64,000 bases of DNA from Larix kaempferi (taxonomy: Eukaryota > Streptophyta > Pinopsida > Pinales > Pinaceae). The DNA lies in NCBI GenBank assembly GCA_027924585.1, contig BSBM01000386.1, forward strand, positions 4,054,001 through 4,118,000. The letters run 5' to 3'. The position numbers and the translations under genes were made by a program. Numbering within the stretch: position 1 is the first letter of the stretch; each line of letters starts with the position of its first letter. The notes beneath the pieces are model-generated. The model saw only the letters and a list, made by a program, of their open reading frames with translations, was not told the DNA's origin and ran no database searches. Shown here piece after piece: positions 43,328 through 53,155 of this stretch.

Positions 43328-43930
43328 TGTTGAGATATTGTAACTTCAAAGAATATTATATTTGTACTTTATTATTCCGGAGATGATTCATTCCTCCGTG
43401 AAGATCTTATTGTATATCCGGAGATGTTTATTCCTCCGTCGGAATGTGATAACTCGGGTTATTAGACTTCCCTAGTGGGGGTCGGCCTTGTATGTGTTAT
43501 GTGGGTCAAAGGGTTATTAGACCACCGTAGACGGGCCGTCCCAGTCAATTGTAGTGGGGTATTTAACCCATTGGTTAAATATGATCCTACATGTTCCGTG
43601 TTAAAATTAAGTCAGAGTTGTGTATAAATAGAGGAGGTGTATTCCTCATTCCACACACTCACTCACTTGAGGATAGCGCACTTGTGGAGGAGAGGTCTGC
43701 TATTGTGGAGGAGGAGATCATGTCTCAGGGTTTCATCTTTGTATATTGCTGGTCATCTATATTGAGGAAGCTTTGCTGGGTTTTCTACCCCATGAGGGTT
43801 TCCCAGGATAAATCTCTGTCTCTTGTGTTTATGCTGTGCTTGTTGTTTCTTCAGTGATCCTGTATATGCTATTATTGTGAAATGGAATGTAATGCTGCTA
43901 TTTTCTGTCTTAGCATATTGAATTTTAACA
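43328..43930 (+). repeat. 5' LTR of element P
   Basis: 603 bp, TGTTGAGATATTG at the start, GAATTTTAACA at the end. The 88-codon ORF that occurs in both LTRs starts upstream of the TATA box and is not considered a gene. Confidence 0.95.
43623..43630 (+). promoter_or_regulatory. TATA box in the 5' LTR of element P
   Basis: TATAAATA in the context GTGTATAAATAGAGGAGG, about 300 bp before the LTR end; identical in the 3' LTR at 50441-50448. Probably the retrotransposon promoter. Confidence 0.65.
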
Positions 43931-43942
43931 TGGAATCAGAGC
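43931..43942 (+). other. Primer binding site of element P
   Basis: TGGAATCAGAGC, one mismatch to the initiator Met tRNA site, directly after the LTR. Confidence 0.85.
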
Positions 43943-45300
43943 TAACCTTAAGGAAGACAAGGTATGGCACTTACGACACTTGCTTTACTTACGACAATTT
44001 GAAGGTTAGGGTTTTACATAGCAAAAACCAGTCATCGTGGAACCTTCACTATAAATCCATTTCTGAAAAGGATCAGGGTCTGAAACGTTTACAGGTCGAA
44101 GATAACATCCCCAGGTACCTTGTGTCCAAAGGGAACCCTCAGATTCGTTGTACTTTATGAGTTATGATCAGTACAAGTTAGGGTTTCTGCCTCTTCCAGA
44201 TCTCAGTCAAAATCAGGTGACCTTGGAAAAAAGGTCATAACTTGGGATACGAAACTCCAAATGAAATTTCGTACAAAGTGACAGGTATTACACAGATGGT
44301 ACTATCTCAGGAAACTTTTTTCAAAGGCCGAAGATGAACCAGTGACACGTGGCATGCCGTACAAGTTCTCTCTCTTGTTTTATCCCATAAACAGGTCACG
44401 TTGCGACACTTGGCATAACTCTCTCTCAGAAAATCCAATTGAGGTCAGACCTGTCAGGATGGAAAGATAACAGAGTGAGCTATCTCCAAAAAAATTTTCA
44501 GAGGCCGAAGTTTAAATAGTGACACGTGGCATTCCGTACAAGTTAGCTCTCCTGTATTATCCAAAAACAGGTCACGTTGCGACATTTGGCATAACTCTCT
44601 CTCAGAAAATCCAATTGAGGTCAGACCTGTCAGGATGGAAAGATGACAGGTCAGGCTACTGCAGAAAACATTTTCAGACCCTGTGGAGCAAAAATTTCGG
44701 AGTTATAGTAGAAACAATCAGGTACATATTTCTGTCAAAACAGAATTATTTTTGGAGCACCTTTACTCATGGCTTCCGGAATTTAGGGTTTCGGAGAAAG
44801 TTAGAATTCTTGGAATCGGAATCCACAGCTGAATGCTACTCAGGAAAATCGAAATTTAGAGACCAAGATCAAATTTTTTGGTTGGGTAGAAGACCGGGTT
44901 TGATCAAACCCTAGCTCGGGATTTTGATCGGAAAGATGGAAAATTAGGGCTTTAGCAAAAGTTGAAATTTTTGAAGTCTGTAACCTCGGCTGGAAGCTCC
45001 TCAGAAAAATAAGAGTTTAGAGCCTTGGATCAAACCTTTTCATTAAGCAGAAGGGTGGGCTTCATCAAGCCCTAGTTCGGGATCCTGTCCAAAAGATCCA
45101 GAAGTTTCAAAGGCAATTTTGAGGGGTCAAATTTTGGAGATTTCAAAATTGAAGTATGCCAGTTTGATCAGCCCAGCAAGACACATCCTTCCATTCATTC
45201 GGAAGTGTGAAAGTCAAAGATTGAATTTTTAGGGTTTCTCCAGCAAACCATAATCAAGCTTCAGATCAAGTTTCAGGGGGATTTGAGGCTAAGGCCTTAC
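43943..45300 (+). other. Leader of element P with two 177-bp repeats and ACGT-core boxes
   Basis: Non-coding. A 177-bp unit occurs twice (about 44300-44650). Each copy has GACACGTGGC (44344-44353 and 44521-44530), an ABRE/G-box-like motif, and the block GGTCACGTTGCGACA. The same unit appears twice in M and once in C. The ORFs here do not match between copies. Confidence 0.65.
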
Positions 45301-46765
45301 ATAAGAAGACTACAAGAAGTCTCGACAGGTATGACTTAAGAAGGTTCAGGTATGTCTTGAAATCTGATTCTTGATTAAGTTCATAATGTGTTTTGTCTTC
45401 ATGTTATTTATTAGTACAATATTTATCAATGTTAGAATTGTCTTATCACCCTAGTAACAGTATGAATGCATGTGAATGATCGAAGACATTCATTGATTAG
45501 GGCTATATGATTGTACTAATGCATTATGGTATTGTGTGAGGTTGATGTTGTCTGCTAACAAGATACAGGTACATCACAAAAGAAAAATCAAGTTCCATGA
45601 CCATGACATCATGAAGACAAAGACTCATCCATAATCTGTGTTCTACTTACGAGGTATGTATAACTTTGTTATATTATGCTTAACCTATGAGACATGCAGG
45701 TTCTAGCTCAGGATCTCTAAATCATTGAAGAGATTCTTTAGGTATGTTGTACATAACTAAGCAGGTATACTAATCCAGGTATGTTTTCCTATGTCATGTT
45801 AGAATCTTACCTTGTATTGGGATCCCTTATATAAGTATACTTGGCATGATTAGATATGCTTATTCATAAAGTTCGTAATCAAGGGATTATGCATATTATA
45901 TCTTGATTGATGATACACATGAGTAAAAGAAGTCTTCCCTGAAATCTTGAATACTAATGTTTATTATTTATGATCGTGACTATACATATTCAAGACTATT
46001 TAGATGTTTTGATAATGTTTATAATATACTAATGAATGTATGTTTGTGTATGAGATCATGCACAGTGGTATAGAATGAATAGAAGTTCAAAAGACATTTA
46101 GAAGACCAAGCGAGAGGCAACCACACAAACATAAAAGATAAGTATTTGAGTTGTTATTTAAAATAGTAAATGATATTGCTTGTAATAGATTATATGCATA
46201 TTTAGAATATATCACGCTGAGTGTAAACATTCATAGAGCATTGAACAGTATACTACTAATATGCATATGATTGTCAAACATTCCATTGTAGCTTGTCTAG
46301 AATGAAACCTCTTTGCTGACATACTGAGAGTTGTGCACACTCTCGATAGTATGTTCTGGTAGAGATGGAAGGCATCTAGATAGCCACTGTATGCATACAG
46401 AATATGGGAAAGTGTTGTGCCAAAGTATTGGTCAAAATAGTTGCATAACTATGTAAATGATATCTGTATGCATAACAGGTTATCATGTCAACATGATTTC
46501 ATTACTAATCATGTACTTAATTTTGATTTGTAGGAAAGATCATGAAGAATGGTGAACACCGAACAAGTGATGGATATTCAACAAGAAGATTTACAAATCA
46601 AACAAAATATAGAAGACTCATGGATAGAAGATTCTCTTAGAAAGAAGAAGAGAATCATGACGAGATGTTTGCTCCAAGTGGCTAGATAAGACCATTCTCT
46701 TAATAGTGTAATTAAAGAAGAAGTGTGAATTAGGTTCTGTATGGGTACCCAGGATCGATAGTCAA
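45301..46765 (+). other. Conserved non-coding spacer of element P
   Basis: A/T-rich and without an ORF of note. The best conserved block with C and M is around 46270-46430 (AATGAAACCTCTTTGCTGAC, AGAGATGGAAGGCATCTAGA). It occupies the place of gag, protease and integrase. Confidence 0.6.
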
Positions 46766-47640
46766 TTGATGAGCTTAATTATCATCATGGGTGATGTGGA
46801 TCACAACCTTTGCTACAAGGTTGAATATGGTTTCTATACACAGATGAACTGGATGCAAGAAGGAACTCACCACAAAGTTCGAATGATGTTGAGGTTTATA
46901 TCAGTAGACCCATTTGACGCGATGGCTACAAAAATGAAAATGAAAGATCTCATATTGATGCATTTCTTCCCAGGTATGGAAGTATGGAAACTTTCTCAAC
47001 CAAGGAATGCATGCCAAGAAATATTAAAAGGACTTGAGGTGTTGGAATGACCACTCTTATGGATTCCAACTTGAAGTTGTTAGGAGATGACCCATCAGAG
47101 TTAGTGGATATAACTCTGTACAGTCAAATTATTAGGTCATTGATGTATCTAACATATAGTAGGTTAGATATATGCTTTGCTGTGAACACCTTGAGTCAGT
47201 ATCTAGTGGAAACTAGATGTGTTCACCTGATAGTTGCAAAGCATGTGATGAGGCACCTAAAGGATACGATAGACTTTGATCTATGTTATCTTAAAGATCA
47301 TGACTTCAGATAGCTACACTGATGTTGATTGGGCAGAAATTGTATCAGACAGGAAGAGCACATCGAGAGGATGTTATTGTCTAGGATCAACCATGATCTT
47401 GTGGTTTAGCAGGAAGCAGTCTACAGTGGCTCTTAGCACAAGCAGAATATATGGCTGCTTGCTCTGCTAGTCATGAAGGATTTTGGCTTCAGGATTGTTT
47501 GACTTAAAGATAGAACCAACTGTGATCCTATGTGACAAATAGAGTTGTATCAAGATGACAAGGAATCCAGTGTTCCATGATAAGTCAAAGAACATAGGGA
47601 TCTAACAAGATATGATGCAGAAAGGAACTCTAAAGTTTGA
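46766..47640 (+). pseudogene. RT tail and RNase H remnant of element P
   Basis: MATKMKMKDLILMHFFPGME (46921 onward) is the end of copia RT. After a small frame change, MTTLMDSNLKLLGDDPSELV, RSLMYLTYSRLDICFAVNTL and HLIVAKHVMRHLKDTIDF follow. Then come scraps of RNase H (DRKSTSRGCY, ALSTS...) with several stops. YVDD and all upstream polymerase motifs are missing. M holds the matching piece (53720-54204, opposite strand), slightly longer. It cannot encode an enzyme. Confidence 0.8.
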
Positions 47641-47760
47641 ATTTGTAACAAGTTACTAATGTACTAACCAAACTTCTACCAATCCGATGTACTAACCAAA
47701 CCTCTACCTCAAGTAAAGTTTTCCGAAACAAACTTAATATAGTTCAGAAGGACCCTCCTC

Positions 47761-47771
47761 AAAAGGGGGAG
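47761..47771 (+). other. Internal polypurine-like tract in element P
   Basis: AAAAGGGGGAG directly after the pol remnant, where the true tract of an ordinary copia element would be, but followed by minisatellites and not by an LTR. M has the counterpart ACTCCCCCTTTCG at 53176-53188. Confidence 0.5.
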
Positions 47772-47924
47772 TGATGTGATAACTCATGATGATATTGCCT
47801 GCATCGACAGTGAGGTCGATGATAAGGATACCTATATTAGTGATGCCGACAGAGAGGTTGGTGGATGGTCCTTAGACAGGATCTAAGGTGACATGATAGG
47901 ATTGCATCATCCTCAAGAGAGTCG

Positions 47925-49270
47925 TAGACGTATTTCTTCGAAAATGAAGTCCTTAGTGGACAGATAGGGATTGTATCATCCCTGGACATTGGTTCCCTGA
48001 ATTGATCCGTAGATGTGTGGTCTCCGAAAATGAAGTCCTTAGTGGACAGATAGGGATTGTATCATCCCTGGACATTGGTTCCCTGAATTGATCCGTAGAC
48101 GTGAGGTCTCCGAAAATGAAGTCCTTAATGGACAGATAGGGATTGTATCATCCCTGGACCTTGGTCCCTGAATTGATCCGTAGACGTGAGGTCTCCGAAA
48201 ACGAAGTCCTTAATGGACTGATAGGGATTGTATCATCCCTGGACCTTGGTCCCTGAATTGATCCGTAGACGTGTGGTCTCCGAAAATGAAGTCCTTAGTG
48301 GACAGATAGGGATTTTATCATCCCTGGACATTGGTTCCCTGAATTGATCCGTAGACGTGAGGTCTCCGAGAATGAAGTCCTTAGTGGACAGTTGAGGGGA
48401 TTGGATCATCCCTAGACTTTCAATCCTAAAGAGATCCGTAGACGTGAGGTCTCCGAGAATGAAGTCCTTAGTGGAAAGTTGAGGGGATTGGATCATCCCT
48501 AGACTTTCAGTCCTAAAGAGAGCCGTAGACGTGAGGTCTCCGAGAATGAAGTCCTTAGTGGACAGTTGAGGGGATTGGATCATCCCTGGACTTTCAGTCC
48601 TAAAGAGAGCCGTAGACATGATGTCTCCGATAATAAAGTCCTGAATGAACAGGTAGGGGATTGTATCTTCCCCGGACTGAGGTCCCAGAATTGAGCCGTA
48701 GACATGATGTCTCCGATAATAAAGTCCTGAATAAACAGGTAGGGGATTGTATCTTCCCCGGACTGAGGTCCCAGAATTGAGCCGTAGACATGATGTCTCC
48801 GATAATAAAGTCCTGAATGAACAGGTAGGGGATTGTATCTTCCCCGGACTGAGGTCCCAGAATTGAGCCGTAGACATGATGTCTCCGATAATAAAGCCCT
48901 GAATGAACAGGTAGGGGATTGTATCTTCCCCGGACTGAGGTCCCAGAATTGAGCCGTAGACTGGGTCTCCGATAATGAAGTCCTGAATGAACAGGTAGGG
49001 GATTGCATCGTCCCCGGACTTTGGTCCCTGAATTGATCCGTAGACGTGTGGTCTCCGAGAAGTGGGGATTGTATCATCCCTGGACTTTGGTCCCTGAATT
49101 GATCCGTAGACGTGTGGTCTCCGAGAAATGGGGATTGTATCATCCCCGGACTTTGGTCCCTGAATTGATCCGTAGACGTGTGATCTCCGAGAAATGGGGA
49201 TTGTATCATCCTCGGACTTTGGTCCTTGAATTGTTCCGTAGACGGATGGTCTCCGAGAAAGTGATTTTTT
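47925..49270 (+). repeat. 86-bp minisatellite of element P (about 16 copies)
   Basis: Unit built on GGTCTCCGAAAATGAAGTCC, then TTAGTGGACAGATAGGGATT, then ATCCCTGGAC and TTGATCCGTAGACGT; the later copies are shortened to about 69 bp. The same unit family is found as seven 86-bp copies in M (52130-52715, complementary). Minus-strand ORFs of 214 and 209 codons are repeat translations. Confidence 0.9.
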
Positions 49271-49274
49271 TTTT

Positions 49275-49620
49275 ATAATGTGGTTACTTGTATCGGTATG
49301 GATACTTGTATTGATGATATGGTTACTTGTATCGGTATGGATACTTGTATTGATGATTTGGTTACTTGTATCGGTATGGATACTTGTATTGATGATGTGG
49401 TTACTTGTATCGGTATGGATACTTGTATTGATGATGTGGTTACTTGTATCGGTATGGATACTTGTATTGATGATTTGGTTACTTGTATCGGTATGGATAC
49501 TTGTATTGATGATATGGTTACTTGTATCGGTATGGATACTTGTATTGATGATGTGTATACTTGTATTGGCATGAATACTTGTACTAATGATGTGGATACT
49601 TGTATTGTTTTGGATACCTA
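49275..49620 (+). repeat. 39-bp minisatellite of element P (about 8 copies)
   Basis: Unit GTGGTTACTTGTATCGGTAT followed by GGATACTTGTATTGATGAT. As 39 is a multiple of three, both strands stay open with a 13-residue period (VTCIGMDTCIDDM and others). I regard these ORFs as artefacts. Confidence 0.92.
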
Positions 49621-49631
49621 TATCGATGACG

Positions 49632-49925
49632 ATGATGATGATCGTGTGATGACGATGCTGATGATCGTGTGATGACGATGCTGATGATCGTGTGATGACA
49701 ATGATGATGATCGTGTGATGACGATGCTGATGATCGTGTGATGACGATGCTGATGATCGTGTAATGACGATGATGATGATCGTGTGATGACAATGCTGAT
49801 GATCGTGTGATGACGATGCTGATGATCGTGTGATGACGATGCTGATGATCGTGAGATGACGATGTTGATGATCGTGTGATGACGATGCTGGTAATCATGT
49901 GATTGCGATGCTGACGATCGTGAGG
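49632..49925 (+). repeat. 23-bp minisatellite of element P (about 12 copies)
   Basis: Unit ATGATCGTGTGATGACGATG plus CTG, nearly perfect. The complement of the same motif (CATCGTCATCACACGATCAT) forms the array at 51150-51430 in M. Confidence 0.9.
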
Positions 49926-50136
49926 ATTCAGATACTGATGTTGCTGTAGCCGTTTGAGTGCTGCAGAAGATAAAGACTCAGTACTGAAGATGTTGTTGTT
50001 CCAGTATTGAAGATGTTCCAGTAACTGGTTGAGTTACTGATGATGTTGAGAAAGCTTCCAATGATTTATAGATGTATCATGTATGATGTTGATGACTCCT
50101 TGCTCGTGCAGATGCTGTTATAATATCCTTCTCGTT

Positions 50137-50145
50137 AAGGGGGAG
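50137..50145 (+). other. Polypurine tract of element P
   Basis: AAGGGGGAG directly before the 3' LTR. Confidence 0.88.
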
Positions 50146-50748
50146 TGTTGAGATATTGTAACTTCAAAGAATATTATATTTGTACTTTATTATTCCGGAG
50201 ATGATTCATTCCTCCGTGAAGATCTTATTGTATATCCGGAGATGTTTATTCCTCTGTCGGAATGTGATAACTCGGGTTATTAGACTTCCCTAGTGGGGGT
50301 CGGCCTTGTATGTGTTATGTCGGTCAAAGGGTTATTAGACCACCCTAGAGGGGTCGTCCCAGTCAATTGTAGTGGGGTATTTAACCCATTGGTTAAATAC
50401 GATCCTACATGTTCCGTGTTAAAATTAAGTCAGAGTTGTGTATAAATAGAGGAGGTGTATTCCTCATTCCACACACTCACTCACTTGAGGATAGCGCACT
50501 TGTGGAGGAGAGGTCTGCTATTGTGGAGGAGGAGATCATGTATCAGGGTTTCATCTTTGTATATTGCTGGTCATCTATATTGAGGAAGCTTTGCTGGGTT
50601 TTCTACCCCATGAGGGTTTCCCAGGATAAATCTCTGTCTCTTGTGTTTATGCTGTGCTTGTTGTTTCTTCAGTGATCCTGTATATGCTATTATTGTGAAA
50701 TGGAATGTAATGCTGCTATTTTCTGTCTTAGCATATTGAATTTTAACA
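50146..50748 (+). repeat. 3' LTR of element P
   Basis: 603 bp, the partner of 43328-43930, followed by the ACAAG target copy. Confidence 0.95.
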
Positions 50749-50872
50749 ACAAGCACATGCTTTTTGAGCATGATCCACTTCTTCCCAAGAAGAAGATACC
50801 TCTAGACATATGACCAAGCGTCACACATGCTTGAGTTTGGAGCATTTATTTTTATGTGTGCTTTACAGTCTA

Positions 50873-50888
50873 TTTTTTGAGGAGGGGG
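50873..50888 (+). other. Probable polypurine tract of element N
   Basis: TTTTTTGAGGAGGGGG, 60 bp after the gag-like ORF's stop. The LTR that should follow has been deleted; the sequence passes directly into an LTR scrap of M. Confidence 0.6.
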
Positions 50889-50889
50889 T

Positions 50890-50937
50890 ATAAATAATAT
50901 ACAAATATAATATTCTTAGAAGTTACAATATTCAACA
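50890..50937 (-). repeat. Scrap of the 3' LTR of element M
   Basis: 48 bp identical in pattern to the right end of the LTR at 57064-57614 (ATAAATAATATACAAATATA...). The rest has been lost at a junction with N's purine tract. Confidence 0.85.
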
Positions 50938-50948
50938 CTCCCCCTTAA
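50938..50948 (-). other. Polypurine tract of element M
   Basis: CTCCCCCTTAA on the plus strand reads TTAAGGGGGAG, identical to that of P. Confidence 0.85.
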
Positions 50949-51149
50949 CGAGAAGGATATTATAACAACATCCGCAGGACCAACGAGTCATACATCATAC
51001 ATGATACATCTATAAATCATTGGAAGCTTTCTCAACATCATCAGTAACTCAACCAGTTACTGGAACATCTTCAATACTGGAACATCAACATCTTTAGTAC
51101 TGAGTCTTTATATTCTATAGTACTCAAACAGCTACAGCAACATCAATAT

Positions 51150-51430
51150 CTGAATCCTCGCGATCGTCAGCATCGTCATCACACGATCATCAGTATCGTC
51201 ATCACACGATCATCATCATCGTCATCACACGATCATCAGCATCGTCATCATACGAATATAAGCATCGTCATCATACGATCAACAGCATCGTCATCATCAT
51301 CATCATCACACAATCATCAGCATCGTCATCACACGATCATCAACATCGTCATCACGCGATCATCAGCATCGACATCACACGATCACCATCGTCATCACAC
51401 GATCATCAGCATCATTATCACACGATCATA
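51150..51430 (-). repeat. 23-bp minisatellite of element M
   Basis: CATCGTCATCACACGATCAT with CAG/CAT, about ten copies, the complement of the array at 49632-49925. Confidence 0.85.
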
Positions 51431-51539
51431 TTACAGGATGATCAATCCTGCTCTCTTTAGGACATAGGTCCATGGATGATACAATCCATATCAAGTTACA
51501 GGATGATCAATCCTTATCTCTTTAAGACAACTCTCATGT

Positions 51540-51935
51540 CTAGGGACAGTCTAATCCCAACCACAGTGCCAGTCCTTTTTCATACTGGATGTGACCTAGA
51601 TCAGATCTAGGATTTACCGCCACAGAGCCAGTCCTCTTTCATACTGGATGTGTCACGTCTACAGAGCCAGCCCTGTTTCATGCTAGATGTATCACATCTA
51701 CGGAGCCAGCCCTATTTCATGCTGGATGTATCACATCTACAGAGCCAGCCCTGTTTCATGCTGGATGTATCACATCTACAAAGCCAGCCCTGTTTCATGC
51801 TGGATGTATCACATCTACAGAGCCAACCCTGTTTCATGCTGGATGTATCACAACTACATATCCATCCCTATTTCATGCTGGATGTATCACATCTACAGAG
51901 CCAGCCCTGTTTCATGCTGGATGTAACCTAGAGCA
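51540..51935 (-). repeat. 39-bp minisatellite of element M (about 8 full copies)
   Basis: Unit ACAGAGCCAGCCCTGTTTCA plus TGCTGGATGTATCACATCT. Same period as the 39-bp array in P but a different sequence. A single related copy (AGAGCCAGTCCTTTTTCATA) lies in D near 38050. ORFs of 79-93 codons are repeat translations. Confidence 0.88.
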
Positions 51936-51959
51936 ATTCTAGGATTTGTCACGTACATT

Positions 51960-52715
51960 TTGAACTGAGGTCCAGGGACAATCCAGTCCTATCGTGTACC
52001 TTTTGAACCGAAGTCCAGGGATGATCCAGTCCTATCGTGTACCTTTTGAACCAAAGTCCAGGGACGATCCAGTCCTATCATGTACCTTTTGAACCAAAGT
52101 CCAGGGACGATCCAGTCCTATCGTTCAGTTATTGGAGACCTCATGTCTACGACTCTTCTTTAGGACTGAAGTCCGGGAATGAGCCAATCCCCTCACATGT
52201 TCACCAAGAACTTCATTTTCGAAGACATACGTCTACGGCTCTTCTTTCGGACTGAAGTCTAGGAATGATCCAATCCCTTCACATGCTCATCAAGAACTTC
52301 ATTTTCGAAGACATATGTCTACGGCTCTTCTTTCGGACTGAAGTCCAGGAATCATCCAATCCCTTCACATGTTCACCAAGAACTTCATTTTCGAAGACAT
52401 ACATCTACGGCTGTTCTTTCGGACTGAAGTCCAGGAATGATCCAATCCCTTCACATGTTCACCAAGAACTTCATTTTCGAAGACATACGTCTAAGGCTCT
52501 TCTTTCGGACTGAAGTCCAGGAATGATCCAATCCCTTCACATGTTCACCAAGAACTTCATTTTCGAAGACATACGTCTACGGCTCTTCTTTCGGACTGAA
52601 GTCCAGGAATTATCCAATCCCTTCACATGTTCACCAAGAACTTCATTTTCGAATACATATGTCTATGGCTCTTCTTTCGGACTGAAGTCCAGGAATGATC
52701 CAATCCCTTCACATG
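51960..52715 (-). repeat. 43-bp and 86-bp minisatellites of element M
   Basis: First about four copies of a 43-bp unit (ACCTTTTGAACCAAAGTCCA plus GGGACGATCCAGTCC). Then seven copies of an 86-bp unit with TTCACCAAGAACTTCATTTT, CTACGGCTCTTCTTTCGGAC and TGAAGTCCAGGAATGATCCA. The 43-bp unit resembles half of the 86-bp unit. Confidence 0.88.
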
Positions 52716-53075
52716 TTGTATACCAAAAACATGTATCCTCATCATCAAAACATGTATAACCAAAACATGTATCATCATCATCAAAACATGTATCACCAAA
52801 ACATGTATCATCATCATCAAAACATGTATCATCAAAACATGTATCATCATCATCAAAACATGTATCTTCATCAATAACATCAAATACATATATCATTAAA
52901 GGCATGTATACATCTATCATCAAAAGCGTGTATTCTCACTAATACATCTATCATCAAAAACATGTATACTCAATAACACATCTATCATCAAAAGTATGTA
53001 TACATCTATCATCAAAAGTATGTATACATCTATCATCAAAAGCATGTATTCTTACTAATACATCTATCATCAAAA
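52716..53075 (-). repeat. AACATGTATCATCATC-type short tandem repeats of element M
   Basis: AAAACATGTATCATCATCATC and related 15-36-bp units, then TACATCTATCATCAAAAGC units. No coding. Confidence 0.85.
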
Positions 53076-53155
53076 ATAAAAATATAAGGGTCCTAAAAAT
53101 AATTCTAAGTAACTAAGTGCAGTAAATAGGTAACCTCATCATTTATGAGACAGAC

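Larger units (their letters stand above)
43328..50748 (+). mobile_element. Element P: + strand copia-derived non-autonomous retrotransposon with minisatellite 3' region
   Basis: LTRs of 603 bp at 43328-43930 and 50146-50748 (seven differences by my count). Perfect target duplication ACAAG (43323-43327, 50749-50753). Primer site 43931-43942, polypurine tract 50137-50145. Inside: leader with two 177-bp repeats, A/T-rich spacer, RT/RNase H remnant (46766-47640), a polypurine-like AAAAGGGGGAG at 47761-47771, then three minisatellite arrays. Gag, protease and integrase are absent, so it must be mobilised by another element. It is among the youngest insertions here. Confidence 0.95.
42266..50813 (+). 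pseudogene. Gag-like ORF of element N, split by the insertion of P
   Basis: The frame is open from just after a TGA near 42214 (first ATG 42266) to the insertion of P at codon boundary 43327/43328. It resumes at 50754 (after the second ACAAG) for 19 codons (HMLFEHDPLLPKKK...) to TGA 50811-50813; about 375 codons in all, without any internal stop. The N-terminal part (LEPLNYDEWKPRMIADLKIH, ELWTPKDIWAHLDEKFGRKN) resembles the first part of copia gag (DUF4219/UBN2-like). The C-terminal half has two diverged repeats of about 40 residues (GIISHAPTGFDLTSHGSKEI and GKISHAYDSFDLTPAGSKEI). There is no zinc knuckle, protease or polymerase. If real, it would be a gag-only protein. Confidence 0.6.

Noticed and set aside
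43591-43857. An 88-codon ORF almost identical in both LTRs of P (again at 50409-50675)
   Set aside because: It overlaps the TATA box and predicted transcript start, so it is not in a transcript as an intact ORF; identity reflects the LTR duplication.
48233-49209. Minus-strand ORFs of 214 and 209 codons with repeating SPGKIQSPTCSFRTLL-type peptides
   Set aside because: They are translations of the 86-bp minisatellite; several overlapping frames are open at once and there is no start context or domain.
49273-49672. ORFs of 98-130 codons with a 13-residue period on both strands
   Set aside because: The 39-bp unit is a multiple of three, so any stop-free frame stays open; not evidence for a protein.
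50754-50889. A separate small gene with the peptide HMLFEHDPLLPKKK
   Set aside because: Once P and one ACAAG copy are removed it is the C-terminal end of N's gag-like ORF.
51650-51931. Cys-rich repeat ORFs (SCWMYHIYRASPV-type, 13-residue period)
   Set aside because: Product of the 39-bp array in element M; two frames are open simultaneously.
48233-52715. CRISPR array
   Set aside because: Repeats are head-to-tail without unique spacers and lie within plant retrotransposons.
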